Part shown: one piece after another, positions 31,745 to 47,039 of the stretch
Numbering within the stretch: the stretch's first letter is position 1
Layout: the number at the start of each line of letters is the position of its first letter
NCBI GenBank assembly: GCA_001599755.1
Contig: BCHX01000006.1
Span: forward strand, 1,103,336-1,167,335
Direction: 5' to 3'
DNA: 64,000 nt
From: Gliomastix tumulicola
Lineage: Eukaryota; Ascomycota; Sordariomycetes; Hypocreales; Bionectriaceae
Program-made: the position numbers and the translations under genes
Notes under the pieces: model-generated
Database searches by the model: none
What the model was told of the DNA's origin: nothing
What the model saw: the letters and a program-made list of their open reading frames with translations, nothing else

Positions 31745-33744
31745 TATATAAAGGTCTTATATTCCCCTCTTTAGGTTTAAGTTTAGTTTAATTATAATAG
31801 TAAGGCTATAGGTTATAAGACTTAATATTATAAGGTTATAGGTTATAGAATTAAAACCCTAGAGCTTAGTTTAAGTTAAGTTTAAGCTAGGTTTTAGTTA
31901 TAATTTATAATAATTACCCTTAAATAAGAAAATAACTATATTTTTATAGTCTTTTATTTAATTATTATTTTAATTTTACTTTTACTTTAATAGATTTTTA
32001 ATTATATTTTATACTAAGGCTTTAAGCTTAATAAAGGATAATTTATAAGCTTTAATAAGGTTATTTTAAAAATTAATTATTACTATTACTTATTTTTTAG
32101 TAAAGGTCTTAAGAGCTTTAAGAACCTTTATAGATTATTAATTTAAGTACTTTATTATTATAATTTTTTATAGTTTACCTTATTACTTTATTTACTTAAT
32201 TTTATATTTAAAAACTTAAATTAATATATAATTATATATATATTACTTAATTTTAAATTAATTAGTATAAAGCTCTTTACCTTTAAATAAAGTATCTTTA
32301 AACCTCTTCTTTATTATAGTAATTTATTTTTTATTTTTATATTACTTTTTAAAAACCTTTATTATTATAACTATATATTATTATTAATTATTATTAAGAA
32401 AAATAATATTATTTTAAGGGTTATTAATATTATATTAATTAAAATTCTATTTAAATATAATAATAATTATTTTTAATAATTTATAATTAATAAAAAAGAC
32501 TTTAATAATTTAACTTTAAGTAAACTTTATTATAAAGAATAAGTTATTAATTTTAAGCTTAATTAAGTTTTTATTTTATATAATAGTAAGTTTATAGTTT
32601 AAAGTTATATCCTTAGATAAATTAATAATATTTACCTTTTAAATAAGCTTTAATAGATTAAATTCCTTTATAATTTAAGTAATAATATTCTTAAAGTAAA
32701 TTAATAAATCTATAAAATAAATAACCTTTAATAAATTCTTTAGTATTTAAAATCTTAAGGGTTTAATATTAATTTATAATTTAATAAATTTATTTATTAA
32801 TAACCTTTTTAAAGTATATATATTCTTAATAAAATATATAAATAATATATATATAAAGCTTAATAATAATAATATTAAAGTTCTTTTTAGTAAGTTTTTT
32901 AATAAAGTAGAAATACTTTAGGTTCTTATAAGCTTTATTATTAATATTAAATATAATAACTTTAAAAAGTATAGTAATATAAGTTTACTTTTTATTTATA
33001 AAGTAAATATTAATATAATTAAGGTTTATAGTATATTATAAACTTACCCTAGCTAATTATAAGTAGTTTTAAACTTTAATACTTAATATAAATATATTTA
33101 ATAAAATATAATTTATATTAAATTAAAGAGATATATTTATAGTATTAATTTATATTAATAATTAATTATTATTATAAATATCTTTATAATATTAGGTAAA
33201 TTAATTTATACTAATAATAACTAGTAGCTTTATAAATATAAAGGAAACCTACTTAAGTATAGGTATTATTTTAGTATTTAAAGTAATAGTAAAAGTATTA
33301 ATATTATATAAAATTAATAGGTATTATTACTAAATTAAAGCTATAACCTTAGCTAGGGTAACTTAATTTAATTCTTTAATTAAGCTAAAATATATATTTC
33401 TAATTTAATTATTAATATATAGGTTAAAATTTATCTTAGCTAGATTATTAATACCTAGAGGTTTATATAACTTAAGAAAACTTTAAATTAAGAATATTTT
33501 ACTTTTTATATTAAGGGTAATCTTTATTATCTTATTATAGGTAGTCTTAAACTTTAAAAGTTAATTTAATTTATATTAATTAGATTTATATTATTTTTTT
33601 ATTTTTATTATTTTAAATATTATTAATTAATAAAATAATATAAATAAAATTAAATAAAATAAATTTAAACTAAAAAGAAATAAGATATATTTATAATTTT
33701 TACTACTTAATAGAAAATTAATTACTATAAAGATAATTATAAAA
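31745..33744. mobile_element. R-family retroelement fragment (left part)
   Basis: Starts with an LTR-like promoter stretch (TATATAAAGGTCTTATATTC, counting the target duplication) also found at 58975 and, inverted, at about 39020-39055. From 31750 to about 33060 it aligns directly with 58975-60080; from about 33000 to 33740 it aligns inverted with 62700-64000. It is therefore a repeated retroelement interrupted on its left by Gypsy-1 and on its right by the TIR element at 33745. Coding content is destroyed. Confidence 0.65.
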
Positions 33745-34278
33745 GAGTAGGTCTAATCACATAATGTAAAATATCTATTCACACAATAGTGGCACGTGTA
33801 AAGCACTAGGTAGGGGGGCTCTTAGTACCTCTCTGTACCTCTAGGCCTTAGCTAATTAGACTACCTAGGCCTGGCCTCTTCCAGCGGCCTCTACCTTCAC
33901 CTAGGCTGCCTTAATCCAGCTGCCTCAATCCAGCTACCTTAATTAGTATGGCCTGAATCCGGCTGCCTTAATCAGCGTGGCCTTAATTGAGGTAGGCAGC
34001 CTCTATCACCTCTACCTCTACAAGGTCTGCCTCTATAAGGTTGGCCTCTGCAAGGTCAGGCTATTATTGTAAGGTAAGGCGGCTGCCGTAACACTGTTTT
34101 ACAGAGGCCCAGCCACTGTAATTATAGGGGCCTAGGCGCTGTAGGGCCGGGCCGGGCTATTTCCAGCGCCTTAGCCCACAGAATAACAGGTCTACGGTAC
34201 AAGGCGCTATAACGCTAGTGGCTCGCATAGGCCATATTATGCGATTAGACATTTTATATTATGTGATTAGACCTACTC
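33745..34278. mobile_element. TIR element family T1, copy 1 (hAT-like MITE)
   Basis: 534 bp, GC-containing island in AT-only DNA. Begins GAGTAGGTCTAATCACATAA and ends with its inverted form; the terminal inverted repeats are about 49 bp with a few transitions. Flanked by an exact 8-bp duplication TTATAAAA (33737-33744 and 34279-34286). The inverted copy of the same host sequence at about 62.7 kb lacks the element, confirming insertion. No open frame: non-autonomous. 8-bp target duplications are the mark of the hAT superfamily. Internal features: CT-rich units, a GGCGCTG/CAGCGCC stem (34135-34141 with 34164-34170). Confidence 0.9.
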
Positions 34279-37200
34279 TTATAAAAAAGTACTAAAAGTA
34301 AAAATAATATAAGGTAATTATAAAAAAGTATTAAAACTAGGAATAATATAAAGCTATATTAAACTTTAATTTAAATAGGCTAATTTAGCCTCTTATAAGA
34401 TTTCTACTTACTTTTTATATTATATACTAGGTTCTTTATATTAAAATCTTAAATTAATTTTATTATATCTCTTATAAGAAGATTTTTATTATATTACTTA
34501 TTATATTTAAAATTATATTTAATTTAGTAAATTAAATATTAATTTCTATTTTATAATATATATTATATAATAAAAGTATTAATCTTAAAAGACTATTACT
34601 TATTATTATCTTCTTTTATATAAATAGTAAGGGTTAAATTAAATTATAAATAATAAAATAAATTAAGATCTTAAAGGGTTAATTTAAATTATAAGATTAA
34701 AATAATTAGGTAAATTCTTTAATATATTAATAAATTAAATTTATATATTTAGTAATTTATAACTTTTAATATCTTAAATAAATTAATTTTTTATTAATTA
34801 AATTAACTTTTTATTAATTAAATTTTTAATATTATTTTAAGGTTTTATAATTATTATAAAGTTATAAATAAATATAATCTTTAATTATAAATTATAATAA
34901 TTTATATTTTTAATTAAAGTATTATTTATATTAAATTATAATAAAATCTATAATAATAATAACTTTATATTAATAAAATATATAAAGTTTATTAATAAAT
35001 TTTAACTTTACTTTATATTTTTAAAATAAAGTATTTTTAAGGATTATTAATAAGATTTATAATTAAAAATTATAAATAAATTTATTTAAATAATATCTTA
35101 ATATATTTATAAAAGTATTATTAAAATATACTTATATTAATATTAAAGTTATAAGTTAATAAATATTTATTTATATAATAAAGTAATATTTAAAGACTAC
35201 TTTAATTATTTAATTTATATTCTTAGTTTAATTATTTTTAATAAAGTATTAAATTATTATAAAAATTAACTTTATATTAAATTATATAAATAAATTAATT
35301 TAAAAATTATTAATTTATTAATAATTTTTATTAAAAATTAAAATTAATAATAAATTTTAATTAATTAAAAATTAAAACCTTAGAACTTAATAAACCTAGT
35401 TAATTATTATATAAATACTATATTTTAAAATTAAAGTCCTTTTTTTTAAAGCTTTATATATTATTATAAGAAGGTAATTATATATATTAAAACCTTTAAA
35501 GTATTAAAAATTACTTATAAAGGAGATCTCTAGAAGATTAATAATAAAGTTAAATAATTAGATTTTATATAATATTTATAAGGTTTAAATTAAATTTAAA
35601 TTTCTTAATAAATATTAATAAATATATTTAAATATTTAATATAAATAATATATAATTTATTTATTTATTATTTTAAATTTATTAAAGAAAATAAAAGAAT
35701 TTAATTTTTATAATATTTTTTTATATTTAAAGTATTAAACTTTATTATAAATTAATTTTAGAATTTTTAATAAAAGTAATTTTAATATATATAATTAGTA
35801 GATTTTATTATATTTAATATTAAAAAGAAGTTTATTTTTTAATTTAAATAAAATATTTAATTTAATTATAACTTTATAAATTATAATAATATTAGAATTA
35901 TATAAGGATTTTAAAATATAAAAGTAAATTAAGTTATTATTATACTTTATTTAAAGATATTATTTTATATTTATAATTATTATTACTTTAATTATAATAA
36001 ATATAATCTTTAAAAATTAAAAATTTATTAAAAGATTTATTAATAAATAATTAGCTTTTAAATTTTAAATTTAAGTTTTATTATTATTATAAAGTAATTT
36101 AAATAAAATATTTAGTAATATATTTAATTTCTTTAAAATATAAATTATTATAAGAAGAAACTAAAATAAAAAAATATTTATTATTTTAAACCTTTTATTT
36201 ATTTTAATTATATTAAATATAACTATAGTTTTTTAATTAATAATTCTAATTATAATAATATAATTTATAAAAATATAAATAAATTACTTAATACTATAAA
36301 ATAAAATTTTATTCTTTTATATAATTTAAATTAAATAAATTACTTTTAATTTTATTAATTAATATTTTATTTAAATTAAATTAAGTATTTTACTTTAAAA
36401 TTTAATATAATTTAACTTTAATTAATTTAATATTTTTATAAAATCTTTAATATTAAAAGATTTATTATAATAAAATAATATTATATTAAAACTTTATTTC
36501 TTTAATATATTAATTTTAATAAATAAATAATAATTATTATTTAAGTAAATTAACTTAAATTATAAATAATAAATTAAATTTTATTATATTAATATAAATA
36601 TAATTTATTATTTATTATTTAAGTTTATAAATATAATTTAAATAAAGTATTTATATATTAATTTTAATATAATTTTATTTATTATTTTTTTAAATATAAA
36701 GAGAGATATTTTCCTTTATATAAGGGGTTTAATTTTTTAAATATAAAAAAAGATAAAAAAGTAAATTTAATTAATTATATTATAATATATTTTTAATTAT
36801 TTAAAGGTCTTTAAATATAACTATTTTATTAAAGTATAAATTTATACTTTTATTAATAATATATTAATTTTATTAACTTTATATTTAAGTAAAATAACTT
36901 ATAAGTAATTAATAAATAATTTAATTAATAATAATTATAAATTAAATTTTTTAAAGAAATTAAAAATAATCTCTAGATATTAAAAATATTTATTAAAAAA
37001 TAATAAAAAAATAATAATATTATTTATATAAATATATATAAATATTTAATATAAAAATAATTATTTATTAATTTATTATTAAATATAAATTAATAAATTC
37101 TTAAAACTTATTAAAATTATATTAAATTATTTTAATTTTTAGTAAAAAATAATAATAAATTAATCTTAAAACTTCTTATAAATTAAAAATTAATAAAAAA

Positions 37201-38880
37201 ATAAAGTTATATTAATTATTATAATATACTTAGTTTTTTTTAAAGTAATAATAAATATTTCTTATTTTAATACTAAATATATATTTATAATTATAATATT
37301 ATTTAAACTATATAAATTTATTATAATTTATTTTTTATTAATATTATTAATTTACTTTTATACTATAAAAACTAATATAATAAAAGGTATAAATTAATTT
37401 ATTTAAAATATTTAATTTATAGTATATAATAAATTAAAGGTATTATTAATAATTTTTTAATTTTTTATATTATATAAATAAAATTTATTTATAAGTTATC
37501 TCTTTACTTAATTATTTTTTAAATATATTTTAAACTTATTTTTTAAAGGTATTAAAATAATACTATAATTTCTCTATATATTATATTATTATATTATAAA
37601 AAGTAAAACTATAATTACCTTTAGATTTATATCTTTAATTTTAACCTCTTTAAAAGATTAAATCTTTTAAATTATAATTCTAGAAATCCCTAGAAATATA
37701 TAATTTATTTTAAATTATAAAGATTTAGATTTATATTTAGTTACCCCTAAATTAAGTATATAATTATTAATTTATATTAACTTTATTTTTATTCTTAAAG
37801 TTCTTATTTAATTATAAAGGCTATAAATAAATAATTAAATTACCTTTAAATATAAATAAAGTTAATTAATTAATCTTAAATTTAATTATTAAAAATCTAA
37901 TATATACTTTTAATTATATTTTAAATAATATTAATTATAAATTATAAACCTTATTTTAAGTTATTATATATATATAAATTCTTTTATTTATTTTATTTTA
38001 TTTATAAATTATATTAAAATATATATTTTAAAAAATTATAATAAGGTTTTTAAATATATTAATTATTATAATAAAATTAATATTATTTATTATAAATATA
38101 TTTAATACTTTTATTTTATTTAAAATTATATAAAAAAACTAATTTTTTAGAAAATTAAAAACTTTAATAAAATTATAAAATAATTATTAAAAGAAAAAAA
38201 TAATTATTTTTAAAAAAATAATCTTTTTAATTAATTAAAAGTATTAATAATAATAAATATTTATTAATAAAGAAAAATTCTAATAAAATTTAACTTTTAT
38301 AATATTATAATAATAATTAAAGATTACCTTATAAAAATAAATTTATTTTATTTTAAGTAAAATAATTAATTTTAAATTATTATAGATTTATATAATAACT
38401 AAGAATTTTATTTAAGTCTCTAGGGAGTTTTTAAACTTACTCTTTATAAAGAAAATAAATTTAATTATTTTATTAATAATAATTAATTTATTTATATTTT
38501 ATATTTATTTTATTAATATTAAAATATATTTAATATTTAATTATAATATTAGCTATATTTAATTTATAATTATTATAAAATAATATATATTTATTAATAC
38601 TTTTAATATTATTAAAAAGCTTATTATAAAGAAAATATTAAATATAATATAATAATAAAATAAAAAGTTATTAAGTTTAAACTTATTAATTATTAATATA
38701 ATTATAATAATAATATTAAGGTTAAATAAAGTTATTAAGTAATACTTAATAGGTATAAAATAATTAAATAATATTTACTTAGTTTTAAATTTTATTTAAT
38801 ATATTTAATAAGTTAACCTAACTTAATTAATTATTTACTTATTTTTATTATATTATTTAAATTTCTTAAAGTATTATTAT
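34279..38880. mobile_element. R-family retroelement fragment (right part)
   Basis: Continues the R element after the TIR insertion. About 34300-35900 aligns inverted with 61200-62700, and 37320-37745 aligns directly with 60730-61150. Saturated with transitions; no frame remains. I could not assign RT or integrase with certainty here. Confidence 0.55.
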
Positions 38881-39350
38881 AATATATTACTACTATTAAA
38901 GGTAGATTTATATAGTATTATAAGGTAGCTATAAGACTAGGTGTAAAGGTCTTATAACCTAGCTAGTAACCTAGGTCCTATAATCTAGACTATATTAGCT
39001 AGCTTAGTTTAAACCTTAAGGTAGAGGAGAATTAAGACCTTTATATACTAGTATTTTAACTCTACCTATTATCTCTATAATAAATAGTAGTAAGAGATAA
39101 GAATTAGCTTTCTCCTATTACTTAATAAATATAAGAATAAGTAACTACTAAGAACTAGAACTTATCTATAAATTAACCCCTAACCTTCTAGCTATTATAG
39201 GACCTTTAGGTTTAGCCTAGGTCTTATATTAAAGTTAATCTAATTATATATTATAAAACTTCTATTTATATATTAATAGTATATATTAACCCTATTTTTC
39301 TCCACCCCTCTATATTACTATATTCCCCCTTAGAGTATATAGTATATAAG
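38881..39350 (-). repeat. R-family LTR-like sequence, inverted
   Basis: On the minus strand it shows a polypurine-type tract (GAGGGGTGGAG, about 39303-39313) followed by a sequence holding ACTAGTATATAAAGGTCTTA, the same promoter-like core as at 31740 and 58975. It is slightly less AT-rich than its surroundings, so mutation may be a little less complete. Confidence 0.5.
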
Positions 39351-42300
39351 CCTAGAAAAAGAGTAACTAATAAAAATAAGTAAATAAATCTTAATAAAAG
39401 GTAGTAACCTATAAATTAATAATAAATAAACTATATATTATTTTAAAGAAAATATTATAACTTTAAAATAATATAATATAATAATACTATAATTAATTTC
39501 TATTAAATTAGTATTATTTAATTTCTTATTATTATATTTATTTATTTATTTAATTAAGTAAGTAAATAATATAATTTTTATCTTTTAATACTATAATATT
39601 AATAGCCCTTCTAGTTACCTATAATACTATTATTCTATAGCTATATTAATACCTTAATTCTTAACCTTTACCTTTACTTTAAGAAGTTAATTATATAATT
39701 ATTTAAATAATAACCTAAGTAATAAGTTTATTATACTTAAACTTTAATAAATAATACTATATATTTAAAGAAAGATTATAATAATTATTTTTATTAATAT
39801 TTAAATAAATAATTAATTTTAATAAAAGTAATAATTAAATTATAAAAAAAGATATAATTATTATAAAATAAAGAATTATTAAAGTATATATAGTTATTAA
39901 TTTTTATAGTATTAATACTATTATTATTAATAATAATAAAGGTATAAAGCTTAAAGATATAATTTTCTTATTATTATTAATATTATATTACTAATTATAT
40001 AATTATTTAATTTTTACTAGATTATAAATATATTATAATTTAATCTTATACTTAGGGGGCTTTTAAAGCTACTAATAAAAATAAATATCTTCCTTTTATA
40101 GTATTTAATTATTTAAATAGCTTTAAATATTATATATTTATAAAAAAGTTTATATTAATTAGTAAAATAGTTACTATATAAGTTAAGTAGCTATAAATTA
40201 AGGAAATATAAGCTTATAGCTTTTATATACTTTCTCTACTTTTAAATTAATATTATTACCTTCTTTAAGATTTAAATAAATAGGTTATTAAATTATAATT
40301 AATATAAATATATATTTATAAAGTATATACTTTAATTAATTATTTTTTAAATATATTTTTATTATTTCTTTTTAAGTAAATTAATAATTACTTTATATAA
40401 ATATAAAAGATATACTATACTTATAAGAAGTATAATCTTTAACTTATAGTATATTACTTTAATTAAGTTATTTATATATTAGCTATAATTATAATATTAT
40501 AAGATAAAGTAATAAGTTTACTAGTATTTTTATAATATATATTTATTTATAATATATTATAGAAGGTACTCTTATTTCTTATTATAGATATTAATTATAA
40601 ATAATTAAGCCTCCTTAAACTTAACCTTTATTAGTATATAAAGAATATACTTCTAATACTTAAATATTACCTTCTTATTTATTAAATTACCTTTTAGGAT
40701 AAGGAATATAGTATTATTATTTCTATTTATATTAAATTAAGCTTTATTAATATAGTATTTAGTATACTAAGTAGTAAGGAAATTAGCCTCTATTAGACTA
40801 ATAAATTTATCTTTATTATTATTAATAACTTTATTAATCTTATTATTACCCTTATTTAGCTATCTCTAATTATATTAAATATAGTAGTAAATATTAATAT
40901 TAATATAATAAATATAAAGCTATTATTAAGTATATAAAAAAACTTAATAAAAAGTATTCTAGAGAGTATCTTCTTTATTTATTATTATTATAATTAAAGC
41001 TATAGTACTAATTTAAATATAAAGGTAATTAAGTTAATATACTTATTATTTATATAAACCTTTTAATTATATACTAGAGAGACTATATATAAATAGCACT
41101 ATATTTATTTAATCTATTATTCTAGTAATCTAGAAGAGGTATATATTAAAGTAGTTAATCTTATATATATTATTAAATCTAAGGACCTCTAGAAAGGTCT
41201 TCTATATAGCCTTATACTATAAATAGGTTTAAATAATAGTCTATATATAGTTCTCTTTATTATAATTAACCTAGTATTTTAAACCCTTATTATAAAGGAT
41301 CTTTAACTAGACTTATATTAGTATTAGCCTATTAAGGGCTTCCTTATAAATATATTATTAATTATTTTATATATTTTAATTTTAGAAGAAGATTAATACT
41401 AGGCTTTAATCTCTAAGTATTTATATAAGGTTAAAAGCTTTAATTTTATAATATTTACTAACTATAGCTATTTATTTATACTATATAGTTATATAATACT
41501 AATAAATTAAGTATATAGAAGGATTAAAAGAACCCTTATAATTATATTTATAATAAACTTTATAATACTACCTTTAATTATTCCCCTTTATAGCTAATAC
41601 CTTAATAATAAATAGGTAGTCTACCTTCCTTAAGGTACTCTTCTAGAGGCTTATTACTTTAAAATAATACTAAAGGCCTTAATTATAGTAAAGATATTAT
41701 ATTATTAAGACTTATATACTATTAATATTAATATAATAGTTATAGTATTATTCTTAAATAATACTAGTATTATTAATATATTAATACTATTATATAGTAG
41801 CCTTAAAGGATTTAAATAAGTTAAAAAGAGTTAATTTAAGTAATAGTAGAATCTTTAAAATAAAAATAATAGAAGAAGTAGCTAAAGAGCTATTAAATAC
41901 TTTAGAAGTTTTTTTTATATAGTAATATATTATATTATTATTAAAGAGTATTATTAAAAGTATATAATTATATTATAGGTATATAGTATTATTATTTTTA
42001 TTAGTAGTAATATTTATTATTATATATAACCCTCTATTATTACTATAAATTAGCTAAAAATATACTATAAATTAGTCTATTCTTAGTAGTAGATATAAAG
42101 TAGTATAAATAGCACCCTAGCCTAGCGCTTTATATATATTATTAATATATAAATAGAAGTTTTATAATATATAATTAAATTAACTCTTATATTAATACCT
42201 AATTTACTCTTAACCTACTTATAGAGACTTTATTAAATAAGGTTCTTTAGTTTATTTAATATATTAAAAAGTATAAATTAAGTTTAATTATATAATAATT

Positions 42301-45300
42301 TAACTTAGCTTAATATTATATAATTAATAAGTATACTAAAAGTATAATAATATTTAGTATTTAAATTAAAAAATCTAAATATAAGTATTTAAGTAAATAA
42401 ATCTTAAATAATATAACTTTTTATTATAATTATATTAAAATCCTTAAGGTAATTAAAAGGGAATTTAATATCTTATAAATAATATACTTAGCTTAAAATT
42501 ATATTAATTTAGAATTTTAAGTTTTTCTAAGATTCTAAGTCTTAAACTTAAAGGCCTCTTATATAGGTTTTATTATTAATTAATAAATTATATTTACCTT
42601 ATAAAAGAGAGATTACTTAATATTATAATAGGTAACTAAATTTATTAAACTTTCTCTTACTAGGATTAGGTCCTTAAAGAATAACTTTACTAAGATATTA
42701 AATACTAATACTAGGGAAAGAGTATTTAATTAAAAAGACCTATAAAAATTAATATAAATTAAATAATTAAAGGAATTTAAGAAGGTTTACTTTAATATAA
42801 CTACTTATATAAATTTAATTTTAAAATAGAGTAATAAATTAATTAAAAATATTTAATTATTTAATAATTTATTTTTTTCCTTATTAATATAATTAAAAAT
42901 ACCTTTATTAATATTATTTATTAATTTACTAGTAATATTAAATATTACCTTACTATTAGCTAGAAGATAAGATTTATAAATTAAGCCTACTACTAAGCTA
43001 GCTACTATAGACCACCCTATAAACTACTTTATAATAACCTTTAGTATAAGATAAGGTCTATAAATTAAACCTACTATTATAAATACCTCTATAAATAACC
43101 TAGCCTACTATATTAAAATATCTTTATTCTCTTTAAGTCTAGTTATAGTAGAGGCCTTCTTATTTATATATATTTTATTAATTATACTTATAAACTAGCT
43201 ATAAGTCTTAAAGTATTTACCTAGAAACTTTATTATAGTAGATAAAGTAAGGGTTAAAGGATTAAATAGCCCCCCTAGGAATTAGTAAAATTAGGTTATA
43301 TAACTCCTTAAATAAAATAAAATAACTTTATAAGATTTACTAGAAGTACTCTAACTATAGGTAAAATAAGTAAAGCTAATTAATCTTTAATTATTTATAA
43401 TTATTAAATTAAACCTAATTTAAAGAAATATAATTTTATTATAAGGTTATTATACTTACTAGTAGTAAGACCCCTCTTTATTCTCTTTTAAATTAGAGTT
43501 TAAATTTAATTTAAATTTAAATAACTATTATTATAAATAACCTTATTATATTTTTTATTAAATTAAAAGAGATTAATAATATTATTATTAATATAAATTA
43601 TTAAATAATTTAAATAAAATTAAATTTAATATAATTTAACTCCTTAGATTTAAACTAAACTTTATTAATTACTTTTAGCTAAATATATTAAAAATAAAGA
43701 TAAAAAGTAATACTATATTTACTTATAAAAATTAATTTTTTTATATAAATATAATTTTATTCTTTAAAGTTATTATTAATTATAAAAAAATTAAATATTA
43801 TAATAATATTTAATTATTCTTATATATTATATTATAAGGTTAAGCCCTTAAATAATATTAAAAATAATTTATAAAAAGAAATAAATAAAAATTATAAAAT
43901 AAACCCTTATTTAAGTATTAATATTAAGTATTTATAAAAAAATTCTCTATAAATATAATAAAAATTTAATAATAATTAAATAATTTATATTATAATTAAA
44001 TTATATATTATAATAAATAATTTATTTAAACTTTTATTTTATAGATTATTTAGCTTATATAATCCCTTAATATATATAAAATTAAAGTTAAATTAAGTTA
44101 TATTTATAATAAATTAAACCTTTATTTAAAATAATAAATTTAATATACTTAGTACTTTATATACTTAAATAATTAATTTAAAGATTTAAATAAAAAAATC
44201 TAAATATAATAAGAAGAATTAAAGTATATAATTAATTATACTTATAATTAATTTAATATTTCTTTTTATTTTTATTATATAAAAAATACTAACTTTAGGT
44301 TTATTAAAATATTATAAATATTTAATTTAAATATATTTATATTAAATTAAAATAAACTAAATTACTAAAATATAGTAAATAAATATATAGATTTTATTTT
44401 ATATAATAGCTTAATTAGTTTATAATATTAACCTTAAACTAAGTTTATATTAAATAGATCTTCCTCTATTAATATATAATATATATATTTATAATAGAAT
44501 AAGTTTAAATTATTATAATTTTTTTAATTTATTAATATATTTTAATATTAAAAATTTAAAAAATAAATTAATTAAGTAAAATTAATTAATATAAAACTAA
44601 AAAATAAGGATTTTAAAGTAATTTTTATTTATCTAGAGAATTATTAAACCTTAAAGGATTTAATATTAAATTTAATTTATAAAAAGATTAATTATAAAGA
44701 AATTAACCTTAAGGAAATTACTATACTTATTATAAGGGTTAAAAATAAATAACTAATACTAAAGATAATAGAATTAGTTTAGTATTATTTATATAAATTT
44801 ATCTTTAATAGTAATAATATACTATAGTAATATCTTAAGGAATTTAAATAATATAATAAAAATAAATAAATAATTAATTAAATTAAATTAATTTATTAAA
44901 TATATTAAATAAAATTTAAAATTAAATAAATACTATTTAATTATTTTATATTTATTAAATATTACTTAATAATTCTATTTAACCTTAATATTATTATTAT
45001 TATTATATTTTTTTTTATTAAATTTAATATTTTTAAGTTAATAATTTTTTTTATTTTATTAATATATAAATTAATTTAAATAAGTATATATATTATTATA
45101 NTAATTCTAGGGATAATTTATATAATATTAATATAAAGTAAAGGTAATATAATATTTATTTCTTAATTTTAATATATATATTTTTCTTATAGAGTAATAG
45201 AGGGTACTTAATATTAATAATATAAATCTAAATTAAAATAATAAGTAATATACTTAGTTATTTAATTAACCTAGGACTTCTTAATTATAATAATTAAAGG

Positions 45301-47031
45301 TATTTATAATTATACTTAATTATACTAGTTATTATATATTACTTACTATAAAGATTAAATTTATTAATTTAACTTTATATTACTAAGAGTCTTAATAAAT
45401 AATAATTAATTAAAATTTATATTCTTTTTTATATCTTCTAAAAAAGAACCTATAAATATAAATTACTTTTTTAGTATTATTAGGCTAAATATTTATATTA
45501 GTAGAGGTTTTCCTACTTTAATAAATATATAATTTTTATTTAATTACTTTATATTTACTCTTTAATAATTTTATAAATTCTAATTTATAAGGTATATATA
45601 AAATTAGTTATTATTTTTAATTAAAATATTTAAAAATTCACTTTAGCTTAAATAATTAAGTGTTATACTTTTAAATAGTAGAATCCTAAGAGAGATATAC
45701 CTTAAAGCCTTTAATTAGCTAACTATATATAAATAAATATAATATATTAAAATATACCTCTAAAGTAATATCCTTAGTATCCCTAGAGAGAGCTAAAATT
45801 ATAGTTAAATTATTAATACTTTTAGTAAAATAACCTTAAAAAAGGGATTATAAGTAATTATATTTATTATATTAATATAGTAGAAATATTAAATATTAAA
45901 AAGGTCTTTAAAGCTTATATAATTAAAAAAGGGAATATTAATATACTTTTAAGTAATATTAATTATATTAAAATATATTAAAATATAGTTTTACTAAAGA
46001 ATTAAATTAATTTACCCTATAAAGAAGACCTAAAGTATTTATTAATAATAATCTAAGGATAAATTAAATATACTTAAATTATAAAAAAATAAATTATATA
46101 AATAGCTTATATTAATAGAGATAAAGACTTAATTAGAAGTAAAATTATACTTAATATTAAATTAACCTTAATAAGTATAATACTAGTTAATAGCTTTAAA
46201 TAGTATATAAATTATATAATAAGGAACTTTAAGATTAATAAAAGGTAAATTAAGAGAATTATAAAAAAGAAGAATAAAATAAAATATTTAATAATTAATA
46301 ATATTATCCTTTATATAATAATAATAATATTAAGAATAAATACTAGCTTTATATAATAAAAAGTATTATAATAATTAAGATTATTATTAAAGATATATTA
46401 TAAATAAAGATAAAAATAAAAATATAAAAATATTAATAAGTATGGTTTAATAAAAAAGAATAATTAAATAAATAAATTAATATAACTTAAGAATAATTAA
46501 AATACTTTAAATTTAAGACCTTTTAATTAATTAAAGTATTAATAATACTAAAATTCTTTTAATGAAGAATTTTATTAATAAATAATATATTAAGAATAAA
46601 TAAATTATTATAAATAATATTATAAATATTAAAAAGCTAATAAACCTAAAGTTATTTAATATTATTATTAAAAAAAGGAAATAATATAATAAAAAAATTA
46701 TATAAGAAAGACTATAAGGTTAAAAAAGAAAAAAGTAGTAAATACTTTATATATAGAAGGAGAGGAATTATAGATTAAAAGATAAAAAAGGAAGTTTTTA
46801 CTTAAAAAGTATTTAAGAAAATCTAAAAAGTATAAAAAATATATATAATTATAATTTATATTAATTTAATATACTTAAATAAAATAAAATTTATATTTTC
46901 TTTTAATTAATATATTATATTTTAAGAAAAAATAAATAATTTACTTTTTATAATATATCTTTACTTTAGTTATTACCTTTTTAACTTTTACTTTATATAA
47001 TAAAAAACCTTTTAGCTTCTTCCCTTTATAT
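39351..47031. other. Unassigned RIP-degraded repeat DNA
   Basis: No gene. The part around 42700-42840 aligns with 60640-60760, so at least one further dispersed family is present. One undetermined base (N) stands at 45101. Nothing else could be delimited. Confidence 0.5.
45101..45101. other. Undetermined base (N)
   Basis: The only ambiguous base seen in the window, inside AT-only sequence; likely an assembly or polishing uncertainty. Confidence 0.9.
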
Positions 47032-47039
47032 ATAATTAT

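Noticed and set aside
33745..34278. T1 as a SINE or tRNA-derived element
   Set aside because: It has terminal inverted repeats and 8-bp duplications, no A/B boxes and no 3' A-tail, so it is a DNA-transposon derivative.
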